Under the pieces are notes generated by a model. The model saw nothing but the letters and a program-made list of their open reading frames with translations, was not told the DNA's origin and ran no database searches. Made by a program: the position numbers and the translations under genes. A stretch of DNA of 41,269 nt from Verrucomicrobiaceae bacterium (GTDB lineage: Bacteria > Verrucomicrobiota > Verrucomicrobiia > Verrucomicrobiales > Verrucomicrobiaceae), in assembly GCA_016795465.1 (NCBI GenBank), contig JAEUHK010000060.1:1-41269 (forward strand). The letters run 5' to 3'. Numbering within the stretch: position 1 is the stretch's first letter; the number at the start of each line of letters is the position of its first letter. Below, piece after piece: positions 21,301-28,900 of this stretch.

Positions 21301-22474
21301 CGTTCACATGGGCGGCCGCATTTATGATCCCATCACCGCCCGCTTCCTCAGCCCCGATCCGTTCGTCCAGTCGCCCGACAACCTGCAAAACCTGAACCGC
21401 TACAGCTACGTGCTGAACAATCCGCTGAGCTACACCGATCCGAGCGGGTTCTTTTTCAAGAGCATCGGGAAGTTCCTGAAGAACAATTGGAAGACGATTG
21501 CAGCGGTGGGTATTGGCATTTTGACTGGAGGCGCAGCTGTATGGGCCTTCGCTGGCCCAGGAGTTAGTTTCATGGGAGCGATCGGTGCAGCTCTTGGAAC
21601 GAGCACTACGCTAACCGTCACCACTTTTGGAGCTGCTGCCTTCGGCGCAGGCTTTGGGTTTGGTTCGGCATTTTCAGGGACGTTGTTAGCTGGTGGAAGT
21701 GTCGGTGATGCTCTGCGAGCCGGCTTAGCAGGTGGTGTCGTTGGAGGTCTGAGTGCTGGGCTGACACATGGGGCTGCAAGCCATTTCAAACTTCACGGGT
21801 TAAAAGTCTCACAATCCAACTTCTACGAAAAGCTCGCCATTAAAGTGGCCGTTCATGGCTCTGTTCAAGGTGGAATGGCAGAACTGCAGGGTGGACAATT
21901 TCGCCATGGATTTCTGTCAGGGGCCTTCTCGGCAGCTGCCTCGCCATTCATAGCACAACATGTTGGTGAGAGCTATCAAGTCGCCGCAGCAGCAGTTGTG
22001 GGCGGAACGTCATCAAGTTTGAGTGGAGGAAAATTCAGCAATGGGGCGGTCACAGGAGCATTTGTTTATTTGTTTAATCAAGGGGTGGAGTCCCTTGAAC
22101 AACTCGATCCAGAGTATCGCGCCCCCACCACTGTGGAAAGCGGTCCATTTGCCGGAATGAGAGTCGGTGACACCCGAACCTTTAGCTACAACTCACCTCC
22201 ACTCACTCAGGATCAAATCGCCAAGATGCAGTCAAACGCAAATCTGGCAGTGCAAGACGTCCTCACGATCACCTCTGGCGCGGCAGGCTCTCTCGGTGGA
22301 GGCCCGGGTGTGGCAGCAGGGCTAATTGGCGTGGATCTCATCCTGAATCACCATCCTGTGGATGTGAACCTAGGCCTGCAGCCTGGTGATCGAATTTGGT
22401 GGAAAACCACAATTCAACTCGACTACGGCGAGTATCGCACACTTCGGTATGAATCAGGAGTTCATCGCAAATAG
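15329..22474 (+). CDS. Giant secreted SpvB/FG-GAP/YD-repeat (Rhs-type) polymorphic-toxin-like protein
   Basis: 2381 residues. Signal peptide MRAALPTFLALAFASPALA fixes ATG 15329. Order of parts: a DPDRDGIANLIEYA hinge with a beta domain (about 50-180); an SpvB-like block (ISIPIVVAPGTAGMQPK, about 311-327); seven FG-GAP repeats (about 614-955); Tc-toxin-B-like and YD repeats (about 1150-1920); and the Rhs core with DHLGSVDAITDSSG, GFTGHEMLD, YDPITARFLSPDP and LNRYSYVLNNPLSYTDPSG (about 1920-2038). A variable C terminus follows. In characterised Rhs and TcC proteins the YD repeats form a cocoon around a C-terminal toxin released by self-cleavage near the DPxG motif. Whether this protein is toxic is unknown. 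No immunity gene is evident downstream. Confidence 0.9.
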   Translation: MRAALPTFLALAFASPALAAPDLYLAWATSKWGTATTGSVVQRSVTWGEEADPDRDGIANLIEYACDTDPMRHNPASDCWQFFLPDSGAAEYRYPQITAHLRTDDPDLRVLAQTSQDLAFWSPQASSVDFSQPQPENPAVWEQATGSTLRGLRQMRYIDRQSMAQRSRAFMRLHVVRRFASASTTPIEPFAFTPGQTVATGSTARSSSITLAGFAGTLSASIPAGATLFVNGTAQTGSSATVKVGDVLWMQATAPGIAGQPQNYTLTIGGQSATWSFTAGSIAAVPDHPGTDSGYTPVETGVSDTGAAQISIPIVVAPGTAGMQPKLSINYSSQGGNGPLGVGFSLSGLSTISRVGRTVAQDGVKGGVNFDANDRFALDGQRLILVSGTWGVAGSEYRTEVESFSQITAIGQQGNAPSKWLVKTKAGLTYEYGGVQNAKVDAARFVGDVELLTWLLVRVTDTMGNAMEFTYTTPPAPESGYRNVQSIVYTSNTSVSPPLVASSTVLFEYEDRPDARISYIGGAKVEIRKRLIGIEAQNNGNALRRYELDYQLSADSAQSQLVQVREKGVEPASGPWPELPPTVITWQTNGTPFTFSAPLATGLGSSLSAFVEDLSGDFNGDGLADVLIYDSATLKFDLYLNQGGGTFGARILTDLSTPDADLGSLTRLFLLDANGDGMTDVMSHQRDTSYFLYLANGSGFTLSPEVAIPFDYPASQSRPVVTGDFNGDGRTDFMVWRTIPSESASPAYYPYYVTSSGGTFTRITGVSLPSHNSTTVIPQQIVGDFNSDGMADLLNYHVPFSNSLFNLFPSTGLGFGAATATTVPGWSNSSILHLPGDYNGDGLVDLGVFNNSTGKYDIHLSKGSGFAAPLASNVTPNTSANLLRQTVADFNGDGLSDMMMWNATSSRYDIYRAKGDGTFAAPVQSDIPSQTNQGSRNILGDFNGDGRTDVLVWRQPFDIYRYFLYLSAGKQPDLVTKVTNGQGGWSQLDYKPLTDASVYTKGAALAYPFYTIQAPMHVVAQMQMRNGVDGDAFMAVSNPPVTTSSTSYHYEQGWMSLDGQGFRGFTVVEQTDDTTGIVTRSEYDNTRPQVAGRPLRTTQKLADGRLISETLNTWVFDEYPFTNGAHTEKSYFTFSSESITRSFEVNAPVGSPPVRTSTVNNVDYDSFGNLLTSTTTQGDVSETLVSTYTNDTTRWILGRLATSSVTKSGPNPAGAGTVSLTRSSSFAYHPTTGLLTQEVIEPSGGVLRQQKDYTHDNFGNILTSTISTSGAASRTTTTTYTPDGRFVATTTNAEGHTESKTYDPLLGNVLTQTGPNGLTTSWEYDAIGRPINETRPDGTVTRSFYRHVTGSTVGAPPRAVHYVRVQSSGSAPKTVWYDLLDREIKTDGIAFDGRTVSAHKVFNNRGEVTHASQPYFAGDTPLYSTMLYDAVGREYQQTDPGNRVTKTTYDGLTTTVERNYNSAALTDFQKAVTVVNAMGWTVQSSQYLGTAAKTITRKYDPYGNLRFVTDPAGNTTELRYDVRGNKTWMSEPNSGVSTFSYNGFGELKTQTNAANQTTTLAYDRLGRVTSRTEPEGVTTFTYDTAAMGVGQLAREAGPGFERRYFYDALARPAATAETHGFHVFSTSRGYDLYSRPESVTYPSGFATRQVYNASGHLSEVQNGANPSTLYWRALQVNARGQVTQEALGNGIVTERAFEAETGIIQGITSTLGSSGDVQKLGFTFDLIGNLTERRDKRFSTHFVEGFGYDTLNRLQTVSTTGAAAVTCAYNDLGNLTSRSDVGTLNYASSGAGPHALTSVTGSSGGALNKTCSYDVKGNRTTDGGTVLDYSSFNKPTRIRKGGDTLSFDYGPDRALYRQTIFHTNGSGATSQTVREYIGGLYEREITSEGIVRHIHHIAGGNGVVAIHTDERSAASAAQRTRFIHKDHLGSVDAITDSSGVVVERQSYDAWGRRRTVTHNAGTWAVTYPATPGSAETHRGFTGHEMLDLVGLVHMGGRIYDPITARFLSPDPFVQSPDNLQNLNRYSYVLNNPLSYTDPSGFFFKSIGKFLKNNWKTIAAVGIGILTGGAAVWAFAGPGVSFMGAIGAALGTSTTLTVTTFGAAAFGAGFGFGSAFSGTLLAGGSVGDALRAGLAGGVVGGLSAGLTHGAASHFKLHGLKVSQSNFYEKLAIKVAVHGSVQGGMAELQGGQFRHGFLSGAFSAAASPFIAQHVGESYQVAAAAVVGGTSSSLSGGKFSNGAVTGAFVYLFNQGVESLEQLDPEYRAPTTVESGPFAGMRVGDTRTFSYNSPPLTQDQIAKMQSNANLAVQDVLTITSGAAGSLGGGPGVAAGLIGVDLILNHHPVDVNLGLQPGDRIWWKTTIQLDYGEYRTLRYESGVHRK
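17168..18190 (+). repeat. Seven FG-GAP/VCBS calcium-binding repeats in the Rhs protein
   Basis: Units of 53-60 residues are marked by DFNGDGLADV, DANGDGMTDV, DFNGDGRTDF, DFNSDGMADL, DYNGDGLVDL, DFNGDGLSDM and DFNGDGRTDV, beginning near 17175, 17341, 17500, 17681, 17841, 17995 and 18152. Seven units would suit one integrin-type seven-bladed propeller. Confidence 0.88.
21447..22474 (+). other. Variable C-terminal region of the Rhs protein (pre-toxin plus candidate toxin tip)
   Basis: After TDPSGF the character changes. Residues up to about 2250 are Gly/Ala-rich and hydrophobic, ending in GGTSSSLSGGKFSNGAVTGA and FVYLFNQ, a segment type common just before toxin domains in Rhs and CdiA proteins. 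The last 128 residues or so (from VESLEQLDPEYRAP) contain TQDQIAKMQSNANLAVQ, LNHHPVDVNLGLQPGDRIWW and LDYGEYRTLRYESG. I recognise no toxin family. Hand counts give 31/60 GC at 21481-21540 and 30/60 at 21841-21900, against 41/60 in the core at 20581-20640. Confidence 0.75.
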
Positions 22475-22564
22475 CTACTACCTTGCCCCTTGGCGGCGAC
22501 GCCGTAGAGGTGTTGTTGTCAGCAAACAAATCCTCGGCGTAAACTTTCATCAGATTCGGGCAAC

Positions 22565-22624
22565 CATTTTCTGCGGCTGGCTCGGATCGCTGATTGCGAC
22601 AAAAACATAGATGGCAGAAAAATG
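22565..22624. repeat. Imperfect palindrome (CATTTTCTGC...GCAGAAAAATG)
   Basis: The left arm 22565-22574 and right arm 22614-22624 are complementary apart from one extra A. The inner 39 bp include GCGACAAAAACATAG. It resembles the short AT-cored intergenic palindromes common between genes in Verrucomicrobiota. Confidence 0.5.
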
Positions 22625-22693
22625 CAGAATCCTGGCTTTCTCTTCCTGCCGCCCCTTTTCGTTGCCAGCCTTCTGGGCTCCTTGGACGGCGAT

Positions 22694-22713
22694 GCTTCGG
22701 CTCAAGCCGAAGC
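22694..22713 (+). other. Perfect 8-bp hairpin
   Basis: GCTTCGGC (22694-22701), loop TCAA, GCCGAAGC (22706-22713). It lacks a following T-run, so it is not a standard terminator. It could be an RNA stem in a transcript end or a protein-binding palindrome. Confidence 0.55.
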
Positions 22714-22761
22714 CACGTTTCTGCCAGGGCGATTTCCAGCTCACGGGTCAATCCTCCCCTC

Positions 22762-22905
22762 GTGAACCCTTCCACCACCCCATCCATTCTCGCCGGCTGG
22801 CAGGCGGAGTTGGAGGCGGCGGCGCGTCGCCCGCTGAAGCAGCGGTGGCACCATGCCTTCATCAAGAAGCACAAGCTGGTGCTGGATTTTGGATGGCAAA
22901 AATAG
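22762..22905 (+). CDS. Possible 47-residue small protein or gene remnant
   Basis: GTG start at 22762, stop at 22903-22905. The product is helical and basic, including LAGWQAELEAAARRPLKQRW, then HHAFIKKHKLVLDFGWQK. Amino-acid use looks more protein-like than other frames in the gap. There is no Shine-Dalgarno and no family match known to me. It is too short for a typical Rhs immunity protein; it may be a decayed gene end or chance. Confidence 0.25.
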   Translation: MNPSTTPSILAGWQAELEAAARRPLKQRWHHAFIKKHKLVLDFGWQK

Positions 22906-22951
22906 GGGCCTGGGTTTTCTCTTTCTGACGCAAATCTTTTTGCCAGCCATC
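22892..22951. repeat. Second AT-cored palindrome at the end of the giant GH13 gene
   Basis: Arms GATGGCAAAAA (22892-22902) and TTTTTGCCAGCCATC (22937-22951) pair with a 4-nt bulge. The element touches the stop codon of the minus-strand gene, so it may form the 3' end structure of that transcript. Confidence 0.5.
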
Positions 22952-25900
22952 AAGGCATCACCAGCCGCACCTCCACTCGGTAAAAGCGGGCGGGCAGAGC
23001 GGTCGGGTCGTTCACAGTTATAGTTGAGCCGGTGCCGAGGTGGTCGGTGCCGATGGGGGTCCAGGTGCTGAGGGTGTCGCTGGCGAAGACGCGATACCAG
23101 CGGTCGGGGATGGTGGGGAAGGTCACGTCGAAGCCGGTGGTGGCTTTGATGACTTGGGGTTGGTAGTTGTCGCTCTGCGAGGGGCTGAGGCCGAAGATGA
23201 ATTCGCTGAGGTTGTCGTAGCGGTCGCCGTCGGCGTTGCCGGTGTTGCCGTTCGCGCCGGTGCCGTCGGTGTTGTTGAGGTTGTTGGCGGCTTCCCAGGC
23301 GTCGGGGAGGGAATCGCCGTCGGTGGACTCGCTCAACGTCACGCCGGTTTCGAAGCCGAGGTCGAAGGTCGCGCCATTCGTCAAAGCGAGCTCGATTTGC
23401 TGTGTTTGCGCCTGGTTGCGCATGTTGAGGGTGTCGAACTGCGTCACGGGATCGTCGTCGATGGCTCCGGGGTTGTAGGTGGTGGCGGTGATGCTGCGCA
23501 GGTAGGCGCGGACGGTGGCATCGGGGGCGTAGTTGGTGAGGGAAACAATGCCGCCGGTGTTGCTGATATTGCTGAGATGCGTCTGGCCTTTGAAAAGGAG
23601 GTTTTGAAGGTGCGGATTGAGGCCGTGGCGCTGGTAGAGTGTGGATTCGGGGCCGAAGAGGGCGTAATTGGCTCGCAGGGCATTCGCTCGGGCGGCGAGG
23701 GTGATCGTTTTGGCGATCTTGCCGTCGCTGCTGGTGAAGGTGAAGCCGTTGGTCGTCGCGGCGGCGACATACAGATCGTTGTTGTAGTTGATGCTGCCGA
23801 AATACCAATCTTTGAAGCCGCTGGTGCGATAACTGCCCACCGCGCCGTTGATGACATTCACCGCACCCTCTTCTTCGGTTTCAAAGCCGGAGTAGCTGTG
23901 CGGATTGCCGGCGACTTGCAGCACGCGGCCGCTGCTCAAATCGCGCACGAAAGCGCAGGTCATGCGACCGCCGATGCGCTCGAACATGGCGAAGACGCGG
24001 TCGTTGAAGAGCAGATACTCGTTTTCGCCATCGAGATCGGCATCCTCGGCGCTGGTGCTGCTCGAATTGGCAAGCGTGGCGGCACTCGCGGCCCATTGAG
24101 ACACTCTTTTATACACCGCGGCCCAGCGGAACTGGCTTTGCGCGGCTTTGGAGAAGCCCGCGAGGTTGTTGTTGCTGGTGTCGGGGTAGATGTAGTCACC
24201 AGTGCTGTATTTGCTCAAATCAGCAGTCGGTTGATCGTGGAAGGCGGTGAGCCACATCGAGGCGTGGAAGGCGTTTCGCGTCAAAAAGCCGAGATTCGGC
24301 TCCGCGACGGCCAAAGTGGTGCCGGCGGTCCATGCGTTGTTCACGAGGCCGGAAACGCCCACCTGACTAAAAGCGGCCGGAAGCGGCACCGTGGGCCTCA
24401 CATTGAAGATTTTGCCATTCAGACCTTCCTCGCGACCGCTCTGGCCGAAGTACCAGTTGTCGTAGTTTTCCTGCGTCGCGTAGTGGACGAAGTCTTTGCT
24501 CACGAGCGGCAGCGCAGGCGTGCCGCGCTCGACAAACGGCCAGGCCTCGGGCGTGCCATCGCGGTTCGAATCGACCTCACCCGCGGCGATGGCCTCCGGC
24601 GTGGTGATTTGAATCCACGGACGCGACGCCATCCACGCGATGTTGATGTCGTAGGCATCGGCGCTGGCCTTCGAGGTGAAATCGGTCCATCCGCTGCCGA
24701 GGATCACGACTTGATCCTGCGTGGCGCTGCGGGCCTTGCGGTTCAAAAGCTCGCGCAGGGAGGTGTGCAGGCCGTTGTCGGTGTTTTGAAAGCGGAACTG
24801 CGTGGCCTGATCGCTTATGGCGAAGGTTTTGACGCCGCGGATGCGATTGAGGCGGTAGCCGTCGTTGCCGAGCGCCGAAGTGCGTCCGAACCATTTCTCC
24901 AAATGCCGCGTCTGCTCCACGATGGTGAAGAAGTAGTTCGCAGCCTTGAAGTCCTCATACGATTGGTCCTCGATAGACAACTCCGGCGCCGGAACAACCA
25001 GCGGATTCGCGTGGAAGATGATCGCCATGGCAGTCCGGGCATCGGCGAGGTTCGTGACGTTGTAGCTCGTGGGGAAATACGGCAGGATGTGGCCGCCATA
25101 AGTCGTGCCGGTGAAGCGCACGGTGCCGAGAGCGCCCATTTGATCGAGACGCGTATTGAAGGCGGGACCATCGCGCCACGGTTTGTTCACCGCGGGATCG
25201 ACCTTGGCCCATTGAATGGCGTGCGCCATCACGGGCGTGATGTTCAGCGCCATCGGCGCGGAGTAAGCCTGATGCACATCGAGCGGGCGATACCATCCAC
25301 CTCCCGCGCCATTGTTGATGAGCGTCTGGATTTCATTGCCAGCCATGAGCGGACGATTCTCCTGGATGAAGCTCGCCACCTTCACGCGCCTCCATTTGTC
25401 GTTCGTGCCGCTGGGGCCAAACCACGCCCTCAAAACACTGCCTGCACCCGCGATCTCCGTTTGCGCACGCCAGTGATCGCTGGCGATCCAGTCATCGAGC
25501 ATGCTGTCGCGGATGTCGCTGCGACCGGCGAGATCACCCGCGCCGCGAGTCGGCGTGTTTTGCGTGCCGTCCTTCGTGGTGAAGACCTGGTAGTTCAGCG
25601 TGCTCGCATCGCCATTCCATCCCGCATCGAGCAGCGCCTTGCGGCTGATGCTGAACTCCACCGCGTCAAACTGGCGGCTATACCACGATTTCTTGAAGCC
25701 ATCCGCCTCCGCCTGGCTGCGACGCACCACACCGAAGGGCGTGAGGTCCTGATTGATGCTCGTGCTGTTGCTGGCGATATTCGTATCAACATACACCGCA
25801 CCGTTATCGGTGCTGTAAGCGGCCACGCAGACCTCCCACTTCATGTTCGTGCGCGTGTCGATGCTGTCCGGCAGCGCGGACTCGCCGATGGTGGGCGAGT

Positions 25901-28900
25901 TGAAATCGATCACGACATACAGATCGAGATTTCCTTCCTCGGCGAGCGCTTTGAGGTCCTGGAAGTCAGCGCGGAAGTAAAACAAGCCGTCGCCACCATT
26001 CACCACCGCGCCGCCATCATGCGCGTAAAAGGCCACGAGGTCGCGGCTGCTGTCAAAGCCGTCGTTGGCGCGGTAAATGTCGGTGCCCTGGTTGTTCGTG
26101 CCGTCGCCGTTGTATTCATCGAGCATGATGAGGTCGTCGATGGCCCAATCGGTGAACTCACGCGTGTTCGTGACGGCACCGACGGTGATCGTGGGCGTTT
26201 GCGGACCGATCACGATCTGCCCCGGCGGCGGTGGCGTGACGTTGTTCGGCTCCATCGGGTTCGTGCCGTTGGTGAGCTCTTGCAGGTTCGAGAAGCCATC
26301 GCTGTCTGGATCGCCCGCAGGCCCGTTGGATGCCAAAGCGGTGCCGTTTCGCAGGCTCAAGGTGCCATTGTCGAGCGGATCGAGGCCGTAGCGGATCTCC
26401 CAGCCATCGGTGAGGCCATCGCCATCGGTGTCGATCTTCAGCGGATCGGTTTCGCTCCAGATTTCGCCCGCAGTCCACACACGATCATTGTTCGTGTCGC
26501 CGTCGATGAGGCCGTTGCCGTTCTTGTCCTCGCCCGTGCCATCGCGGGCACCATCGCCATCGGTGTCGGCGTTGTTCGGATCGGTCTCGGTCCACGTCTC
26601 GCCGGGATCACGCACTTTGTTCGGCCAGTTGCGTGCGGTCGTCGGCGCATCGCCGGGAGCGATGCTCGCGCCATCGCCATCGAGCCAGCCATTCTTGTTT
26701 GCGTCTTCGATGCCGTCTTTGATGCCGTCGTCATCGCTATCAGGATCATCGGGCTTCGTCGTGGAGCCGCGCAGCAGCCGCGAGCGATCTCCACCTTCCG
26801 CAGCGGTGTTCACGCCGGGCACCTTGTTGAGGTTGTCGAGCGTGTTGAAGAAGGGCGGATCGATGTCACCGCGGAAATTCGTCACGCCATCGCCATTCGT
26901 GTCCGCACTCAAAATCGTGCCGAAGTCGTATCTCCCATCCGAATCGGCATCGGTGAAGCTTTCGCTCGCCTCGCCGACATCGTGTGCGCCGTTGTTGTTC
27001 GTGTCCGTCCAGTCAAAGACACCATTTCCCGCACCAGCGAGCGGCGAACCGAAGCCCGTGTCCGCAAACGCCTCGCCCACGGTCAACGCGAGCCTCCAGC
27101 CGACCTCCAACGCGTCCGGCAGGCCGTCGCCGTCGGTGTCGGGATTGCGCGGATCGCTTTTGCCAAAAGCATTCGCCACATGCACCTCGCCATTCGTCCA
27201 TTGCTCGGCGTTTGGCTTGTAGCGTGGATCGGTGCTCGGGAAGCCATTCGGCAGCGGTGTGGCGGTGCCTTCATCTCCATCGAGCAATCCATCATCATCG
27301 TCGTCCGGGTCCGCCGCGCTCGCGGGGACGACTTGGCGAAAAAAAACGCGGGCATTCCGTGTCTCGTGGTTTTCGTTGCCGTTGTCGAAAACCGTCGCGG
27401 TGAATTGAAACTCGCCCTGCTGCATCGCCGACCACGTCCACTCCCAGAGCTTGTTGTTGCCATCAATTGTCGTCGTGGGCCCGCTGAGCGTCATGGGGCC
27501 GTTGTTGACGTTCAAAACGACCGAATCGGCCGCCACCGATGTGCTGACCCGAATCGTGAATTTCCGCTGATCGGCCGTCGGCGATGCCACATCCGGCAAA
27601 ACGATCTCGAAGGGCTTTCCGGTGCTGTCGAGCTCCGGCGGATTCACGATGCTGATGCGAGGCGTGATGCTCGGCTCCGCCTTCACGAGCCGCGTGGCCA
27701 GCAGATCGGGATTCGGCGACGGTCGATCATGCGTGACCTCAATGCGGTGCAGGTAGTCCGGCTGGTCGTTGTAGAGATTCGGCAAGGTGAAGGCCAGCGC
27801 GTGGTAATCTGCCGTCTCGTCGTAATTGATCGCGTAGAGGTCGCGCGCGTAGCTGGTGTATTGATTCGTCTCGCTGGAGCCGATGCGAATCGTGAACCGA
27901 TCGCGCAACTGCGTGCTCGTGAGGCCATCGGCGAGCGATTTGGAGAAGTACACCTTCATCACATAACCCGCGCCGACGAGATCGCCGTCATTCGGCGGCC
28001 AGGCGACGAACATGCGGATGTTGGGGCCCGCGCAGTTCACCACGCGGTTCACGGTGGTGTAGTGGCCGTTCACATCGCTGAGCGCGAAGTCTTTGAAACC
28101 GGCGCTGCTGAGCTCACGCAGGCGCACTTTGATCGTCGCGGTGCCGTCGGCGGGGATGTTCGCGTAGTTGAAGCGCCATTCCTTCGTGTAGCTCACATTC
28201 GTCGGCTCGACGCTCGGGGTGACCTCCGTGGCCTTCACCCATGACGTGCCGATGCTGCTGTCCCACACGCCATCCTCGTCGAGATCGGTGAAGGTCTCCG
28301 TGCTGTCGCGTGTGCCATTGCGATTCGAGTCCGTGAAGGGCTCAAAGCCGCCGCCGTTGCCGTTTTGGCTGCGCGTGATGGTGTCGTCGTTGCTCGCGCT
28401 GTTGTCGTCGATGTGATACCACACCTCGGTCACGCTCGGGTCCGTGCGCACGACCACGCCATACTCGCTGCCGCCCACGGTGTCATTGTCCGCCGCCGGG
28501 AAGCGCACTTCGCCGAGCGGACGCTGCGCATCGTAATAAAAGCTCTGAGTGAAGGTGTTGTAGATGCTCGCCTGGCCACCGCGTTGCAGGAAGGCACGCG
28601 CACGGATGACGTGCATGCCCTCGCTGAGGCCCGTCTGCGACACGCCGTAGTCATTGTGCGGGCGAATGTTCAGCGTGGCGAGGTTCAGCGCGTTCGTTTC
28701 AAAAGTGGTCATCATCTTCTGCTTCCGCGTCACCGCCGCCGCATTGCCCGGCCACCACGGATCATTCGCGTCCTTCGCCATGCCGATCTTGTATTTCGAT
28801 GTCGCGGTGAAATCACCCGGAAGTGGCACCGCGCTCCACCAATCGCTCGCGCCGCTGTCATCGTTGTGGCGGTAGTTCATCTCCACGACCTTCGTCGTGC

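Larger units (their letters stand above)
22475..22949. other. 475-bp gap after the Rhs gene with palindromic elements
   Basis: Convergent gap between the Rhs gene and the giant GH13 gene. Open frames here are short and lack family features. It contains two AT-cored palindromes, a perfect 8-bp hairpin and one possible 47-codon frame, listed separately. There is no clear rho-independent terminator for the Rhs gene. Confidence 0.6.

Noticed and set aside
22611..22928. 105-codon open frame after the Rhs gene as an immunity protein
   Set aside because: The translation is Pro/Ala/Gly-rich with no fold-like pattern, and it runs through both a hairpin and a palindrome.
26250..27310. Possible CRISPR or DNA tandem repeat suggested by recurring words such as ATCGCCATCGGTGTC
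   Set aside because: Spacing is irregular and the words encode DTDGDG-type calcium-binding motifs on the minus strand.
23040..28244. 1734-codon open frame antisense to the giant GH13 gene
   Set aside because: Composition is a mirror of acidic DxDxDG coding on the other strand; no recognisable domain or start signal.
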